Shown one piece after another: positions 1-7,771 of a stretch of DNA of 42,331 nt (its first letter is position 1; every line of letters starts with the position of its first letter). Source of the stretch: a virus; IMG/VR virus record IMGVR_UViG_3300028553_002705, positions 1 through 42,331 of that record; one strand, given 5' to 3'. The translations under genes and the position numbers were made by a program. The notes beneath the pieces were generated by a model that did no database searches, had not been told where the DNA came from, and saw only the letters and a program-made list of their open reading frames with translations.

Positions 1-512
1 AGTGCTTTCCCTTTCTTGATTTGAGTAATATACCAACCTATTTTGTTTCTTAAATATTCTCCTGCTCTATCTTTAGAGATGTTTGGCAGATACGGCAAGT
101 AGGCAATGTCAGACTTACCCTCTCTTTCTTCCGCAGGGCGTTTCTGGTCGAATTCATAGTGTGTGAAAACCGTTTCCGCTGTAACTTGAATGCCATATTT
201 GATACAGAGTTTTGCCGCTTTGCAGCACATTGATTCAACCTGTTTTTTTGTAATCGGATATTTTGTTTGTTTATTTTTTAAGTCAAATCCTGCCATTCCA
301 CAGCAAGACAATCCAATGCACCCTTTATTACCTCCGCCGCAGTGTTTTGCATATTTGCCGTCATAACAATTAATATTGTCCTCCGGCGTAAATTTTCCTT
401 TAAATTCTTTTCCTGAAGAATCAAAAATAAAGTGATAGGCATCGATATCAGCTTGGCACGGATTGTTTGAACCTGCGGTCCAGTGCATACATATTTTTTT
501 AAGTAATGACAT
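1..512 (-). CDS. Endolysin, N-acetylmuramoyl-L-alanine amidase (3' end cut by window edge)
   Basis: A minus-strand frame open from the ATG at 510-512 to base 1 (170 codons seen, no stop). A purine-rich Shine-Dalgarno site (AGGGAG) precedes the start. The N-terminus reads MHWTAG with His10, the usual first zinc ligand of Amidase_2-type phage lysins. Further on are YHFIF (26-30), a Cys-rich stretch around 65-71, and THYEFD with His118 followed by GKSDIAYLP (132-140), a pattern typical of phage amidases. It would cut the peptidoglycan amide bond between MurNAc and L-alanine at lysis. No signal peptide is seen, so export would depend on a holin. It is the distal gene of the tail operon. Family assignment is confident; the missing C-terminus cannot be judged. 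Confidence 0.85.
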   Translation of the reverse strand, partial: MSLLKKICMHWTAGSNNPCQADIDAYHFIFDSSGKEFKGKFTPEDNINCYDGKYAKHCGGGNKGCIGLSCCGMAGFDLKNKQTKYPITKKQVESMCCKAAKLCIKYGIQVTAETVFTHYEFDQKRPAEEREGKSDIAYLPYLPNISKDRAGEYLRNKIGWYITQIKKGKA

Positions 513-528
513 ATTTTCTCCCTTTCTT

Positions 529-912
529 TTATTCAAGTTCAGCTATTTGATTTCTTAAATCTTTAATCTGTAAATTGTAATACTCAAGCCAAGTCTGTCC
601 TGTAGCTTTATCTTTTACAGAGGGTTCACAAATCGCTCGAATACGTTTTTTATCAAGCTCCTCAATTTGTTTTTCCAAGCTTAATTTTTGAGCATCTTTT
701 TCTCTTAACGCAATGATTATCTGATATTCTTGTGTTCGTGCTATGTTGACAATTTCATTATCTATATACCTATAAGCATCAATATTTTTATCAATCTCAT
801 AAGCTTGCCCTTTCGTAATTTCAATATATTTTTCAGGTAATTCTAAGTAATCAACTTCGAAAGGATAATTACCGCCAAAAGTGCCATCTTGTTTTATTTC
901 TTTTCTTATCAT
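529..912 (-). CDS. Small coiled-coil phage protein between tail fibre and endolysin
   Basis: A 127-residue protein with a good Shine-Dalgarno site (GGAGG) before its ATG. The N-terminal half is acidic and aromatic. The C-terminal half (about 70-127) is rich in Glu, Lys and Leu and looks like a helical coiled coil. I do not recognise the family. Position directly after a tail fibre gene is where tail-fibre assembly chaperones usually lie in Mu and P2 relatives, so a chaperone role is possible. That is inference from position only. Confidence 0.6.
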   Translation of the reverse strand: MIRKEIKQDGTFGGNYPFEVDYLELPEKYIEITKGQAYEIDKNIDAYRYIDNEIVNIARTQEYQIIIALREKDAQKLSLEKQIEELDKKRIRAICEPSVKDKATGQTWLEYYNLQIKDLRNQIAELE

Positions 913-922
913 TTATTCCTCC

Positions 923-2773
923 TTAATAACCAACTGCAATCCAAGGGATACGCCATCCTGATCCCCCCGACCAACCGAGATAAAACGCCGCTGAGGATAT
1001 AGCTCTTATTGTTTGAACTGTTGTAGCGACTTGAGCACTAGAATCGCTGTTAGTTCTATGAGAACAAACAACTGAAAGACACGCCGTTGGAAATGTCATA
1101 GGGAAATATATAGGGCCCCAATCAGTAGTATAAGTAGCATTTCCCCACTGTATAATTAAACCATTAGGCAACTTTGAGTATCCACTGGATGAAAAACTGT
1201 TAGTATACTTTAAAATATCAGAAAAAATATTCACATCGTATCCGTTTTGATTGAACGGATTTGTTTTGACTGAGCTTATAACTCCACTAGAAACGATTAG
1301 GCTACCAATCACAACATACTGAACTTCTACCCATTCACCTGAAATATATTTATATGTTTGCAAATCTATTGCGCTCAAGCAATGATAGTTTCCTTCAGTC
1401 GGTGCCGTTGGGAATATTTTCCCTTGGGTAATTTTTGATGATAAAACAGCAATAGCACTTGCGACATTTTTTTCTTTTATAATTGTGTACACCCCATTTG
1501 TACTTGGGGCTGTTAATTTCGACAAAGCTGTTAATATTTCTTGAGTTCTGTCAGGATAAGTAATCGTCAATGGCTTGTAATTGCCGTTTTTCCCGTCATT
1601 TATTTTGAAAAATAATTCAGTTGCAATGGATACGTTTGCAAGATACTGCCCTGTCATAGAAATACTTGATACCCGTGAAGCAGGTCCACTGGGGTTCCCT
1701 ACAATTTTTATCCTTATATGTTTAGTTTCTACCACAGTTAGTGTTGCAGTTATATTTTGAGGTGTATTCTCTGTAAAGCCACTGCCATAACCTATTTGAG
1801 TCTCAACATTTGTCTCGTTAACGCTAAAAACAGTAAAATTGCTGAGACAAGAGCTTGCAGCATATTGCGATAAATCCCTAAGGCTTAGAGTGCTTAATTT
1901 TACAGTATATGGGAACTCAATATCTATCACCGCAGGGGATGCATTCATAGTTAAAAAGGTTCCATCATTTTTATCAAAAGCCAGATATGTGCTAGTTGAG
2001 CTAAATCCGCTAGAGTAAATAATTATTGAGTCTTGTGAGTTTGAGCTAAATGTAGGCATTGCGAGTGTTTGATAAGCCTGTCCTATCCCCGGGGCATTTA
2101 AAATATCCGCATCGCCATTGTTTGTATTGCCGCTGTTGATAGAAAAATTAGTAGATAAATTTTGACGAACAGAAAGTTTACCATTCTCTAGTTTTAGGCT
2201 TTCATCAATCTGCAACGAAATTGCAGCATTATTTTTTATGATTGGTGCAAGATATTCTATATTTCCTACTGCTTCTTGGATACTTGTTTCTACAATATTA
2301 ACAACCTCACCTGTAGTTGGAACAATCTGACTAGTAGGTGTTAAAACAGCCTGAGTCTGTGGATTTGCATAGATAATCTTTGGAGTAAAAGTAAGAGGTT
2401 GATATAATCCTGAAGCGAGTGAAAATTTGTCTTGTGCAGGAAGTTTGCAGATTAAAATTAAATCTCCGTCAGAATCAAAAAGCCCCAGTTCCCGAATCGT
2501 AAATCCTCCGATTTCAGCTGGGATAAAGCATTTGTATAAGACTTCATTAGAAGCTGATGGATTAATAACTATTTGACTCTGTGTGCCTTCTTCAAAGCTC
2601 CCTGTATATTTTGCATTCACCAAGGCTGTTTGATTTTCATTCGGTTGATAATAAGAGCCGTTACTGTCACCGACCTTAAAAGTTGTAATTTCCAACGCCG
2701 TGCCTGTGGCTTCAGCTTGAGCTTTTTTCTGTTGACCTATTTGGGTTAAAATATTTGTAAAAATCTCGCTCAT
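923..2773 (-). CDS. Tail fibre protein (DUF3751-type N-terminus, gp53-like C-terminal tip)
   Basis: A 616-residue receptor-binding fibre. Residues about 1-150 match the tail-fibre N-terminal (DUF3751) pattern that joins fibre to baseplate, including the IGGFTIRELGLFD stretch. A middle region (about 220-380) is rich in Ser, Thr and beta-forming residues and resembles a discoidin-like sugar-binding fold. The last 90 residues have the LPNGLIIQWG start and PWIAVGY ending typical of gp53-like fibre tips. It follows gpI by 3 bases and shares its operon. Host range would be set by the middle and tip. The N- and C-terminal calls are firm; the middle domain is a guess from composition. Confidence 0.85.
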   Translation of the reverse strand: MSEIFTNILTQIGQQKKAQAEATGTALEITTFKVGDSNGSYYQPNENQTALVNAKYTGSFEEGTQSQIVINPSASNEVLYKCFIPAEIGGFTIRELGLFDSDGDLILICKLPAQDKFSLASGLYQPLTFTPKIIYANPQTQAVLTPTSQIVPTTGEVVNIVETSIQEAVGNIEYLAPIIKNNAAISLQIDESLKLENGKLSVRQNLSTNFSINSGNTNNGDADILNAPGIGQAYQTLAMPTFSSNSQDSIIIYSSGFSSTSTYLAFDKNDGTFLTMNASPAVIDIEFPYTVKLSTLSLRDLSQYAASSCLSNFTVFSVNETNVETQIGYGSGFTENTPQNITATLTVVETKHIRIKIVGNPSGPASRVSSISMTGQYLANVSIATELFFKINDGKNGNYKPLTITYPDRTQEILTALSKLTAPSTNGVYTIIKEKNVASAIAVLSSKITQGKIFPTAPTEGNYHCLSAIDLQTYKYISGEWVEVQYVVIGSLIVSSGVISSVKTNPFNQNGYDVNIFSDILKYTNSFSSSGYSKLPNGLIIQWGNATYTTDWGPIYFPMTFPTACLSVVCSHRTNSDSSAQVATTVQTIRAISSAAFYLGWSGGSGWRIPWIAVGY

Positions 2774-2776
2774 AAT

Positions 2777-3304
2777 TTATCCAATCATTATTTCATTTTC
2801 TGCGTTCGTATAAGTAGCCCAATTTAAAACCGCATTGAACTGTGATTCAATACTGATTTCTTCAAGCACACTTCGCACATTTTTGTATTCTTCAATCATC
2901 TTTTTGAGATTCTCAAATACTTTTTCGTTGTATGCATAATTTTGGAGAAAAATATCTATTTTAAAGTGGAACGGGTCTCCGTCATATTCAAACCACTCTT
3001 TTATATCACCGTTGATATTTAGCGATTTTAAAACGTTAATTAGGGCATATTTGGTGCCTTTATATCGGTGAAGCTCAATCGCTTTTTTAATCAATGCACG
3101 TTTATCACTATCACTTTGGCACTGCAGCCAACCTTCATTTCCTGTTATATGATATTGCTCAGCCAAGTGCGGCAGTGCATCCGGTGGAAGATTGTCAATA
3201 ATAATTATTAATAAACAATCTATGTCTATCTCCGAAAATCTTTCTCCGCAGATTTCATTAAAGGTTTTTAAATTTGCATCGTTAATCATAGCTAGACTAT
3301 TCAT
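2777..3304 (-). CDS. Baseplate protein gpI (P2 gpI / Mu gp48 type)
   Basis: About 175 residues. I chose the ATG at 3302-3304 because GGAGGA lies at the right distance upstream; an upstream ATG at 3331 lacks this and would overlap gpJ by 35 bases. The IDCLLIIIIDNLPPDALPHL and RYKGTKYALINVLKSL stretches are characteristic of tail protein I. It forms the baseplate wedge tip where fibres attach. It overlaps the gpJ gene by 8 bases, which suggests coupled translation. Confidence 0.85.
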   Translation of the reverse strand: MNSLAMINDANLKTFNEICGERFSEIDIDCLLIIIIDNLPPDALPHLAEQYHITGNEGWLQCQSDSDKRALIKKAIELHRYKGTKYALINVLKSLNINGDIKEWFEYDGDPFHFKIDIFLQNYAYNEKVFENLKKMIEEYKNVRSVLEEISIESQFNAVLNWATYTNAENEIMIG

Positions 3305-4406
3305 TGGCAAATCCTCCGATAGTAATATCAAAATTTGTCAAATCTGCCCACTGATTTTCCTGAATATCAATATCATTTGGGGTGCTCAATTCAACTTTAA
3401 ACACGCCATAAATATTGTTTAAAACACTTATAATCTGCGTATGAATAACATCTTTTCCTAACTTTTTCGCCAATGATTTTTTGTACTCATTCAATCTTGC
3501 GTTGATAATAGTCATAACACTTGTTTCATCAGCATCAGTGTACAAAACTATATTTGCCGTTATTTCAAACTCTATTTTTTCAGGTGATAAAACTTGGACA
3601 TAATCTGTCAGGGGGCGAATTTTGTCATCGTTTAAATATTCCTGAACTATGCTTAATATTTCCTCATTTGGATTCCCCGATGAGGTAAGCGGATATATTT
3701 GTACAACTCCAGGGCTTGGCGAAAGCACTGCAATATCGATAATGCTCTGATGGGCCGATAAAGTATGATATTTATATGCCCCTCTACTTCCTGCGTTTGA
3801 AAATTTTTCAGGAGCCTGACGAATCCGTTCTCTTAAATTATCAGCATTTTCGTCATCCGCACCGCCTGCTGATATAGTAATATTTAAAACAGCAGAAATG
3901 TGTCCCAGCGGAGTAATTAAATTATTTATTGACCCGACTGCATAATCATTCCCGGCTGAGCCTGAGCTTTGACAAATAGATTCAATTTCAATATCCAATT
4001 CTCCTGCCTTTAATATTGCAGCATTTATTGTTTCAAAAATAAAAAGTCCGTCTTTAGTCTCTACTTCGGCACCTTGCGGAATTGCATAATCAAAATCCAA
4101 AGCCACATCAAGCGAGAATTTTAATACAACAGTCGCACTATCCGCTTTTAATTGCGAAACGCCGAGGGGTTCTCCGATGTGTTCTAGCATATCCAAATCC
4201 GCATAGCTTAGTAAATTTTGTTTTGCAGTTTCTTGGATTTTTATACGCAAAATATTTTCTCTATAAGCTCCAATGTCAATCATAAGGCGTTCAATTTGTG
4301 CAGGCTGTAGAGTTTTACCTGCTTTTTCCTCATAAAGGCTAATCCATTCTTGAGTGATTTTGTCCGCATCACGTTCAATAAAATTTGGTTCAGGAAGTTG
4401 TGTCAT
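3297..4406 (-). CDS. Baseplate wedge protein gpJ (P2 gpJ / Mu gp47 type)
   Basis: About 369 residues from the ATG at 4404-4406, which overlaps the previous stop as ATGA and has a GGAGGTG site upstream. The central region with SAGGADDENADNLRERI is the classic Baseplate_J signature, followed by GSRGAYKYHTLSAH and a predicted beta-rich C-terminal part. It is a wedge component that locks the tail tube and sheath to the baseplate. Length is normal for the family and no damage is seen. Confidence 0.92.
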   Translation of the reverse strand: MTQLPEPNFIERDADKITQEWISLYEEKAGKTLQPAQIERLMIDIGAYRENILRIKIQETAKQNLLSYADLDMLEHIGEPLGVSQLKADSATVVLKFSLDVALDFDYAIPQGAEVETKDGLFIFETINAAILKAGELDIEIESICQSSGSAGNDYAVGSINNLITPLGHISAVLNITISAGGADDENADNLRERIRQAPEKFSNAGSRGAYKYHTLSAHQSIIDIAVLSPSPGVVQIYPLTSSGNPNEEILSIVQEYLNDDKIRPLTDYVQVLSPEKIEFEITANIVLYTDADETSVMTIINARLNEYKKSLAKKLGKDVIHTQIISVLNNIYGVFKVELSTPNDIDIQENQWADLTNFDITIGGFANE

Positions 4407-4765
4407 AAACTCACCTCCGCCATTGATGAAGTAGAAGTATCTTCTTTTAAGCTCCATTGAATCTTTATCTTCAACTGCGTTTGATTAATTTCTATATTTA
4501 CAGAATCGATATTAACCCTCGTTTCCCAAAGATTTATCGCATCAATGACTTCTCTTGTAATGTTCGGTTTTGCGACATTTACAGGGGTATCAACGTATTT
4601 CAAAATATCCGAACCAAAAGTCGGGCGATGCGGAACAGAGCCCTTTTGTGTCGATAAAATTACGGCAATGCATTGGTTAATATCCTCAATTCCCTCAGCA
4701 ACAGAGCCGATTTCATTGAGTTTATACTGCCAATCTACATATTGAATTTCTGATAATGTTGTCAT
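4403..4765 (-). CDS. Baseplate protein gpW / gp25-like (Mu gp46 type)
   Basis: A 120-residue protein of the gp25-lysozyme-like baseplate family. The RPTFGSDILKYVD and INLWETRVNIDSVNI stretches are characteristic. It is part of the inner baseplate and helps start sheath polymerisation. It touches gpV by one base and overlaps gpJ by four, so translation of the three is probably coupled. Confidence 0.85.
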   Translation of the reverse strand: MTTLSEIQYVDWQYKLNEIGSVAEGIEDINQCIAVILSTQKGSVPHRPTFGSDILKYVDTPVNVAKPNITREVIDAINLWETRVNIDSVNIEINQTQLKIKIQWSLKEDTSTSSMAEVSL

Positions 4766-5274
4766 TACATAGCTCCATCAGGGGCAGAAGTAGGACTGCC
4801 CATATTTCCTGTATGAGTGTGTGGGTTATAAACATCACGTATTGCCTGCATTGAAGATTTTTTGTCGGTAATATTTGCTGCAGAAGTTATTCCGTCAGTG
4901 TTTTGAATTTTGCCTGTGTTTAAAATATCTGCAACAATATTGAGCGTTTTTGCAACGATGGTCAGAATTTGAGTTTCTTTGTTGTATTCAATAAAACTGC
5001 CGTCTTCAAATTTGATAATATGCTGATCCTTTGAAATCCCCGGAACCGAATCAATTCCGGTGTAAATTGCGCCAATAATTACTCCGTCTTCTGAATCATC
5101 GTCCATAAGGCAAGCAACCTGTTCGCCGACATCGACCATCGAGTAGAATTTATCCTTGTTAGTTTTCTGTTGAAGCACAGGAAGCCAAAACGAAGTAATA
5201 TCATCATCTGCAAACTGCACCCTAGCCTTTGCCGTCAGTGGGTTTATGTTTGTAACAACGCCGAATTTTAACAC
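4765..5274 (-). CDS. Baseplate spike protein gpV (P2 gpV / Mu gp45 type)
   Basis: A 169-residue protein. The N-terminal OB-fold region (MLKFGVVTNINPLTAKARVQF, DDDITSFWLPVLQ) and the middle VDVGEQVACLMDDDSEDGVIIG stretch are standard for phage baseplate assembly protein V. The C-terminus ends with DVYNPHTHTG; its His residues suggest metal binding at the spike tip, as in other gpV proteins. It pierces the outer membrane on sheath contraction, which favours a Gram-negative host. Confidence 0.88.
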   Translation of the reverse strand: MLKFGVVTNINPLTAKARVQFADDDITSFWLPVLQQKTNKDKFYSMVDVGEQVACLMDDDSEDGVIIGAIYTGIDSVPGISKDQHIIKFEDGSFIEYNKETQILTIVAKTLNIVADILNTGKIQNTDGITSAANITDKKSSMQAIRDVYNPHTHTGNMGSPTSAPDGAM

Positions 5275-6236
5275 GATGTCACCTCCAGACTCGTTGCATA
5301 TCCTGAACTGCGGTCGATTGTGTGACGTGCTTCTTTGATATGATATTTTCCTGAGAAGTAGCCCAAATCTTTCAATTCAACATTCAAACCTGCGACAAGA
5401 TAAGGGTTTCCACACATATCGATTGAACCCTCGATGGTGTCTTTGCCTTTAGTAAGTGCTGCTTTCGCTTTTAATAATGCTTGCTGTTTATTTTCACAGC
5501 GAACATTAAGTTTTAAAGTGTCGCCTTTTACGCAGTTTTGATTTTTAGCAGTAGCAGTTACCTTTTTGCCTGTTTTTGGATTGTGGTAGCTGACCGTTAC
5601 TGATTTATAATTTTTACTTGTTTTTTCTGACAAATTAATCCTTGTTAAATCAGTTCGGTACAAGATTTTTGCAGCATTAGCATTAACAAGTTTTTCAGTT
5701 TTATAAAAAACAAGATTGCCTTCTGCGATTTTGAAAATATATCCGTATTGCTCGGCAATCTTTTTCAAGAAAGTTAAATCTCGTTCTTGGTTTTGAGTAA
5801 TACGCTCAATTTTTACATCTTCAATTGAACCCACAAGCTTAAGGCTGTGGCGTTTTGCTATTTCTGATGCAATCTGTTTTAATGTTTTATTTTCATAAGC
5901 AATAGAATTATTTTGTCTTAATGGCTTTTTAATCCCTGTTGCAATAGCTTTTACAATCAGAGTATCAGGTGGAGTTTCAAACTCAATTTCGTCAATTTCA
6001 AATAATCCGCAGTTTAGAAGTTTTTCACCTTCATAACCGATAAACAATCTGAGCGAATCACCTTTACTTGGAATCCAAGCATTTTGCCAAAGCTTTTCAG
6101 AATCCTCAAAAGTAATAGAAATTTCATCACTTTGCCCATGTTCAAAATCAGTGTATTCAATATTTACAACGTAATTTGAAACATCCTTTGTGATGTCTTT
6201 TTTATTGTATTCAATTTTGAAGATTGGTTTTAGCAT
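5268..6236 (-). CDS. Tail hub protein gpD (P2 gpD / Mu gp44 type)
   Basis: A 322-residue late-control-D family protein that forms the tail hub beneath the tube. Signatures include FKIEYNKKDITKDVSNYVVNIEYTD at the start, EDSEKLWQNAWIPSKGD in the first third and the NPYLVAGLNVELKDLGYFSGKYHI ending. It overlaps gpV by 7 bases. In relatives it directly follows gpX. Here about 900 bases carrying an Abi-like cassette separate it from gpX, so its transcription may depend on readthrough of that cassette. Confidence 0.9.
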   Translation of the reverse strand: MLKPIFKIEYNKKDITKDVSNYVVNIEYTDFEHGQSDEISITFEDSEKLWQNAWIPSKGDSLRLFIGYEGEKLLNCGLFEIDEIEFETPPDTLIVKAIATGIKKPLRQNNSIAYENKTLKQIASEIAKRHSLKLVGSIEDVKIERITQNQERDLTFLKKIAEQYGYIFKIAEGNLVFYKTEKLVNANAAKILYRTDLTRINLSEKTSKNYKSVTVSYHNPKTGKKVTATAKNQNCVKGDTLKLNVRCENKQQALLKAKAALTKGKDTIEGSIDMCGNPYLVAGLNVELKDLGYFSGKYHIKEARHTIDRSSGYATSLEVTSC

Positions 6237-6260
6237 TATTTAATCTCTCTTTTGGTTGGA

Positions 6261-6276
6261 TTAAATAATTACTGAA
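6261..6276 (+). repeat. 16-bp inverted repeat, left copy, flanking the Abi/small-RNA cassette
   Basis: The sequence TTAAATAATTACTGAA occurs here and as its exact reverse complement at 7097-7112. The two copies bracket the small RNA and the abi gene and both lie outside their start points. Similarity continues weakly inward. No target duplication is visible outside. It could be a terminal repeat of a small mobile cassette or a shared control site. Confidence 0.65.
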
Positions 6277-6294
6277 TAAACTATAAAAAAACAC

Positions 6295-6323
6295 TTGACA
6301 AATTTAGTAAAATCGTAAATAAT
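6295..6323 (+). promoter_or_regulatory. Plus-strand promoter for a small RNA
   Basis: TTGACA at 6295-6300, a 17-base spacer, and AATAAT at 6318-6323. This is close to a consensus sigma-70 promoter and points against the surrounding minus-strand tail genes. No open reading frame follows it before the hairpin and T-run at 6335-6385, so it should drive a short non-coding RNA. Confidence 0.7.
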
Positions 6324-6329
6324 AATAAG

Positions 6330-6385
6330 TGAGTAACCTAGGATTTTCTCACTGCGATATTATTGCACAGATGCCTAGGTTTTTT
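6330..6385 (+). ncRNA. Candidate small RNA with pseudoknot, partner of the Abi-like gene
   Basis: Between the promoter at 6295-6323 and a T-run at 6380-6385. AGTGAG (6328-6333) pairs with CTCACT (6348-6353) to form a hairpin. Its loop holds AACCTAGG (6335-6342), the exact complement of CCTAGGTT at 6374-6381. These can form a pseudoknot, or the 3' pairing can act as a terminator stem ahead of the T-run. The 3' end overlaps the last codons of the convergent abi gene. Rfam has a family of structured RNAs reported beside Abi_2 genes (abiF RNA), so this could be the RNA half of an RNA-protein toxin-antitoxin pair. I cannot test membership here, and transcript ends are estimates. Confidence 0.5.
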
Positions 6386-7070
6386 GCTTATTAGATTTTG
6401 TTAAGTCATTATATAAATCAAGAAACGTTGAAGTCTTTCCTAGAATTTGCAAATTATCATTTGGCAAATAAGATATTATTTCTAATATATTATTATATAG
6501 CTCTAACGTTTTTTCTGGGGATTTAAAAATCTGTTCGTAATGAAATATGCGATTTCTGAATTTTCTTATTTTATATAATTTCTTAGAAATAAGAGCTATT
6601 TCTGGTTTTTCATTTGGGTAATTAACAAAGACTCCCTTAAAACAGCACATTCTATTCCAGATTTTAGGACTATATTTTTTCACACAAAGATTTGTCCAAA
6701 ATCCAAAGTTTAAATTTGCGACAATCTTGCCAATTGTGATGTTTTTAGAAGAGGATTTGCATTCTTTTATTGTTGCTTCATAGGCATTGACTAATAATTG
6801 ATAATCGGATTTTTCTAAAAATACATTGTTTTTTAGTTCTTCTTCTATCCAAGTTTCAGAAATATATATTTTCAAAATTGTGTCAATAGCATTTCTTAAA
6901 ATTATTTCTAATGTGCATAAAGCAGGATAAAGAGCTTGGGATATTTTCATATTGTCAACATAATGATTGGTAACATCTTCTATTGTATCCTGTTCTGAAT
7001 AAATAAAAGACTTTAGCCTTTCAACACTATATGTTGCAGTATATTTTTCAATATCTTTTTGATCAATCAT
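6375..7070 (-). CDS. Abi_2-like HEPN protein (abortive-infection type)
   Basis: 232 residues from the ATG at 7068-7070; a TTG at 7088 would add six residues. Neither start has a clear Shine-Dalgarno site. The RNRIFH motif (Arg172 to His177) fits the RX4H active site of HEPN ribonucleases, and FGFW (122-125) with ILRNAI (57-62) are typical of Abi-like proteins. Such proteins cleave RNA and block growth in infected cells. The gene sits between gpX and gpD, which are adjacent in related phages, and is more AT-rich than both. With the convergent small RNA and flanking inverted repeats it looks like cargo. The family call is fairly sure; toxin function is inferred. Confidence 0.75.
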   Translation of the reverse strand: MIDQKDIEKYTATYSVERLKSFIYSEQDTIEDVTNHYVDNMKISQALYPALCTLEIILRNAIDTILKIYISETWIEEELKNNVFLEKSDYQLLVNAYEATIKECKSSSKNITIGKIVANLNFGFWTNLCVKKYSPKIWNRMCCFKGVFVNYPNEKPEIALISKKLYKIRKFRNRIFHYEQIFKSPEKTLELYNNILEIISYLPNDNLQILGKTSTFLDLYNDLTKSNKQKT

Positions 7071-7096
7071 GACTAAATTGTACAACAAATAAGTTT

Positions 7097-7112
7097 TTCA
7101 GTAATTATTTAA
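7097..7112 (-). repeat. 16-bp inverted repeat, right copy, flanking the Abi/small-RNA cassette
   Basis: Exact reverse complement of 6261-6276. It lies between the gpX stop and the abi start. The sequence is AT-rich, which raises the odds of chance pairing, but a 16-base perfect match placed at both edges of a foreign-looking cassette is unlikely to be accidental. Confidence 0.65.
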
Positions 7113-7139
7113 TTTTCAATGTACATAGATTTTAAGGAG

Positions 7140-7355
7140 TTACTTTCTCCAGGGTGGTAGTTCAAAAGTGATTTCGTTATTTGCATCAAGCACCGGGATT
7201 TTCAGCTTTATACCGGATTCAAGAGTTGGGGTAATTGGGACTGAGGGGTTTGCCTGAATGATTACTTCATACTTGGTTGCATCCTGATAAAATTTGTATG
7301 CAATCGCATCCCATCGGTCATTGTCTTTTGTAATGTAGGAGTAGAATTCCGTCAT
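7140..7355 (-). CDS. Tail protein gpX (LysM-type, P2 gpX)
   Basis: A 71-residue tail protein X. It begins with YSYITKDNDRWDAIAYKFY and continues with VIIQANPSVPITPTLESG, the LysM-like fold used to bind the tail hub. It overlaps gpU by 4 bases. Function is at the tube-hub junction of contractile tails. Normal length for the family. Confidence 0.88.
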   Translation of the reverse strand: MTEFYSYITKDNDRWDAIAYKFYQDATKYEVIIQANPSVPITPTLESGIKLKIPVLDANNEITFELPPWRK

Positions 7356-7771
7356 TTCTTTTTCATTCCTCCCTGCTTTTGCTTTTTGTCAGGAATTTTG
7401 CCAGTATATTCCCGAAGCTTCAAATCGACCTGTACTGAAATCAAATCGCCTTCTTTACTTGTCTGTTCGGTTGTAGAAATAATTTCAGACAAAACAAAAA
7501 CACCCACATACTCGCCGTTTCCTTTTATAAATTTCAGCGGTTCAGCTTTATTTGCAACAGTTTTTAATTTTTTAATTTCATCTTCAGGGACACAAAAAGA
7601 GTTATGAAAATTGAGCTTGATATTCTGCTCTTGCAAATTCAAACCCATAAACTGCAAAACAGGCTTGTTGTTAATCCGCTCATGTTCAGCGTAATTATAC
7701 GAAACGGTTTCTTCGATGCCGTTAAAGTATGTTATCAATTCAAATTGAATATCGCCAAGTTGTGCAAACAT
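7352..7771 (-). CDS. Tail protein gpU (P2 gpU type)
   Basis: A 139-residue P2 gpU-like protein (FAQLGDIQFELITYFNGIEE, then HERINNKPVLQFMG and KLNFHNSFC). It is a tail completion or hub component. It overlaps the tape measure stop by one base and gpX by four, within the standard tape-U-X-D order. The C-terminal tail is Lys-rich. Confidence 0.85.
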   Translation of the reverse strand: MFAQLGDIQFELITYFNGIEETVSYNYAEHERINNKPVLQFMGLNLQEQNIKLNFHNSFCVPEDEIKKLKTVANKAEPLKFIKGNGEYVGVFVLSEIISTTEQTSKEGDLISVQVDLKLREYTGKIPDKKQKQGGMKKK

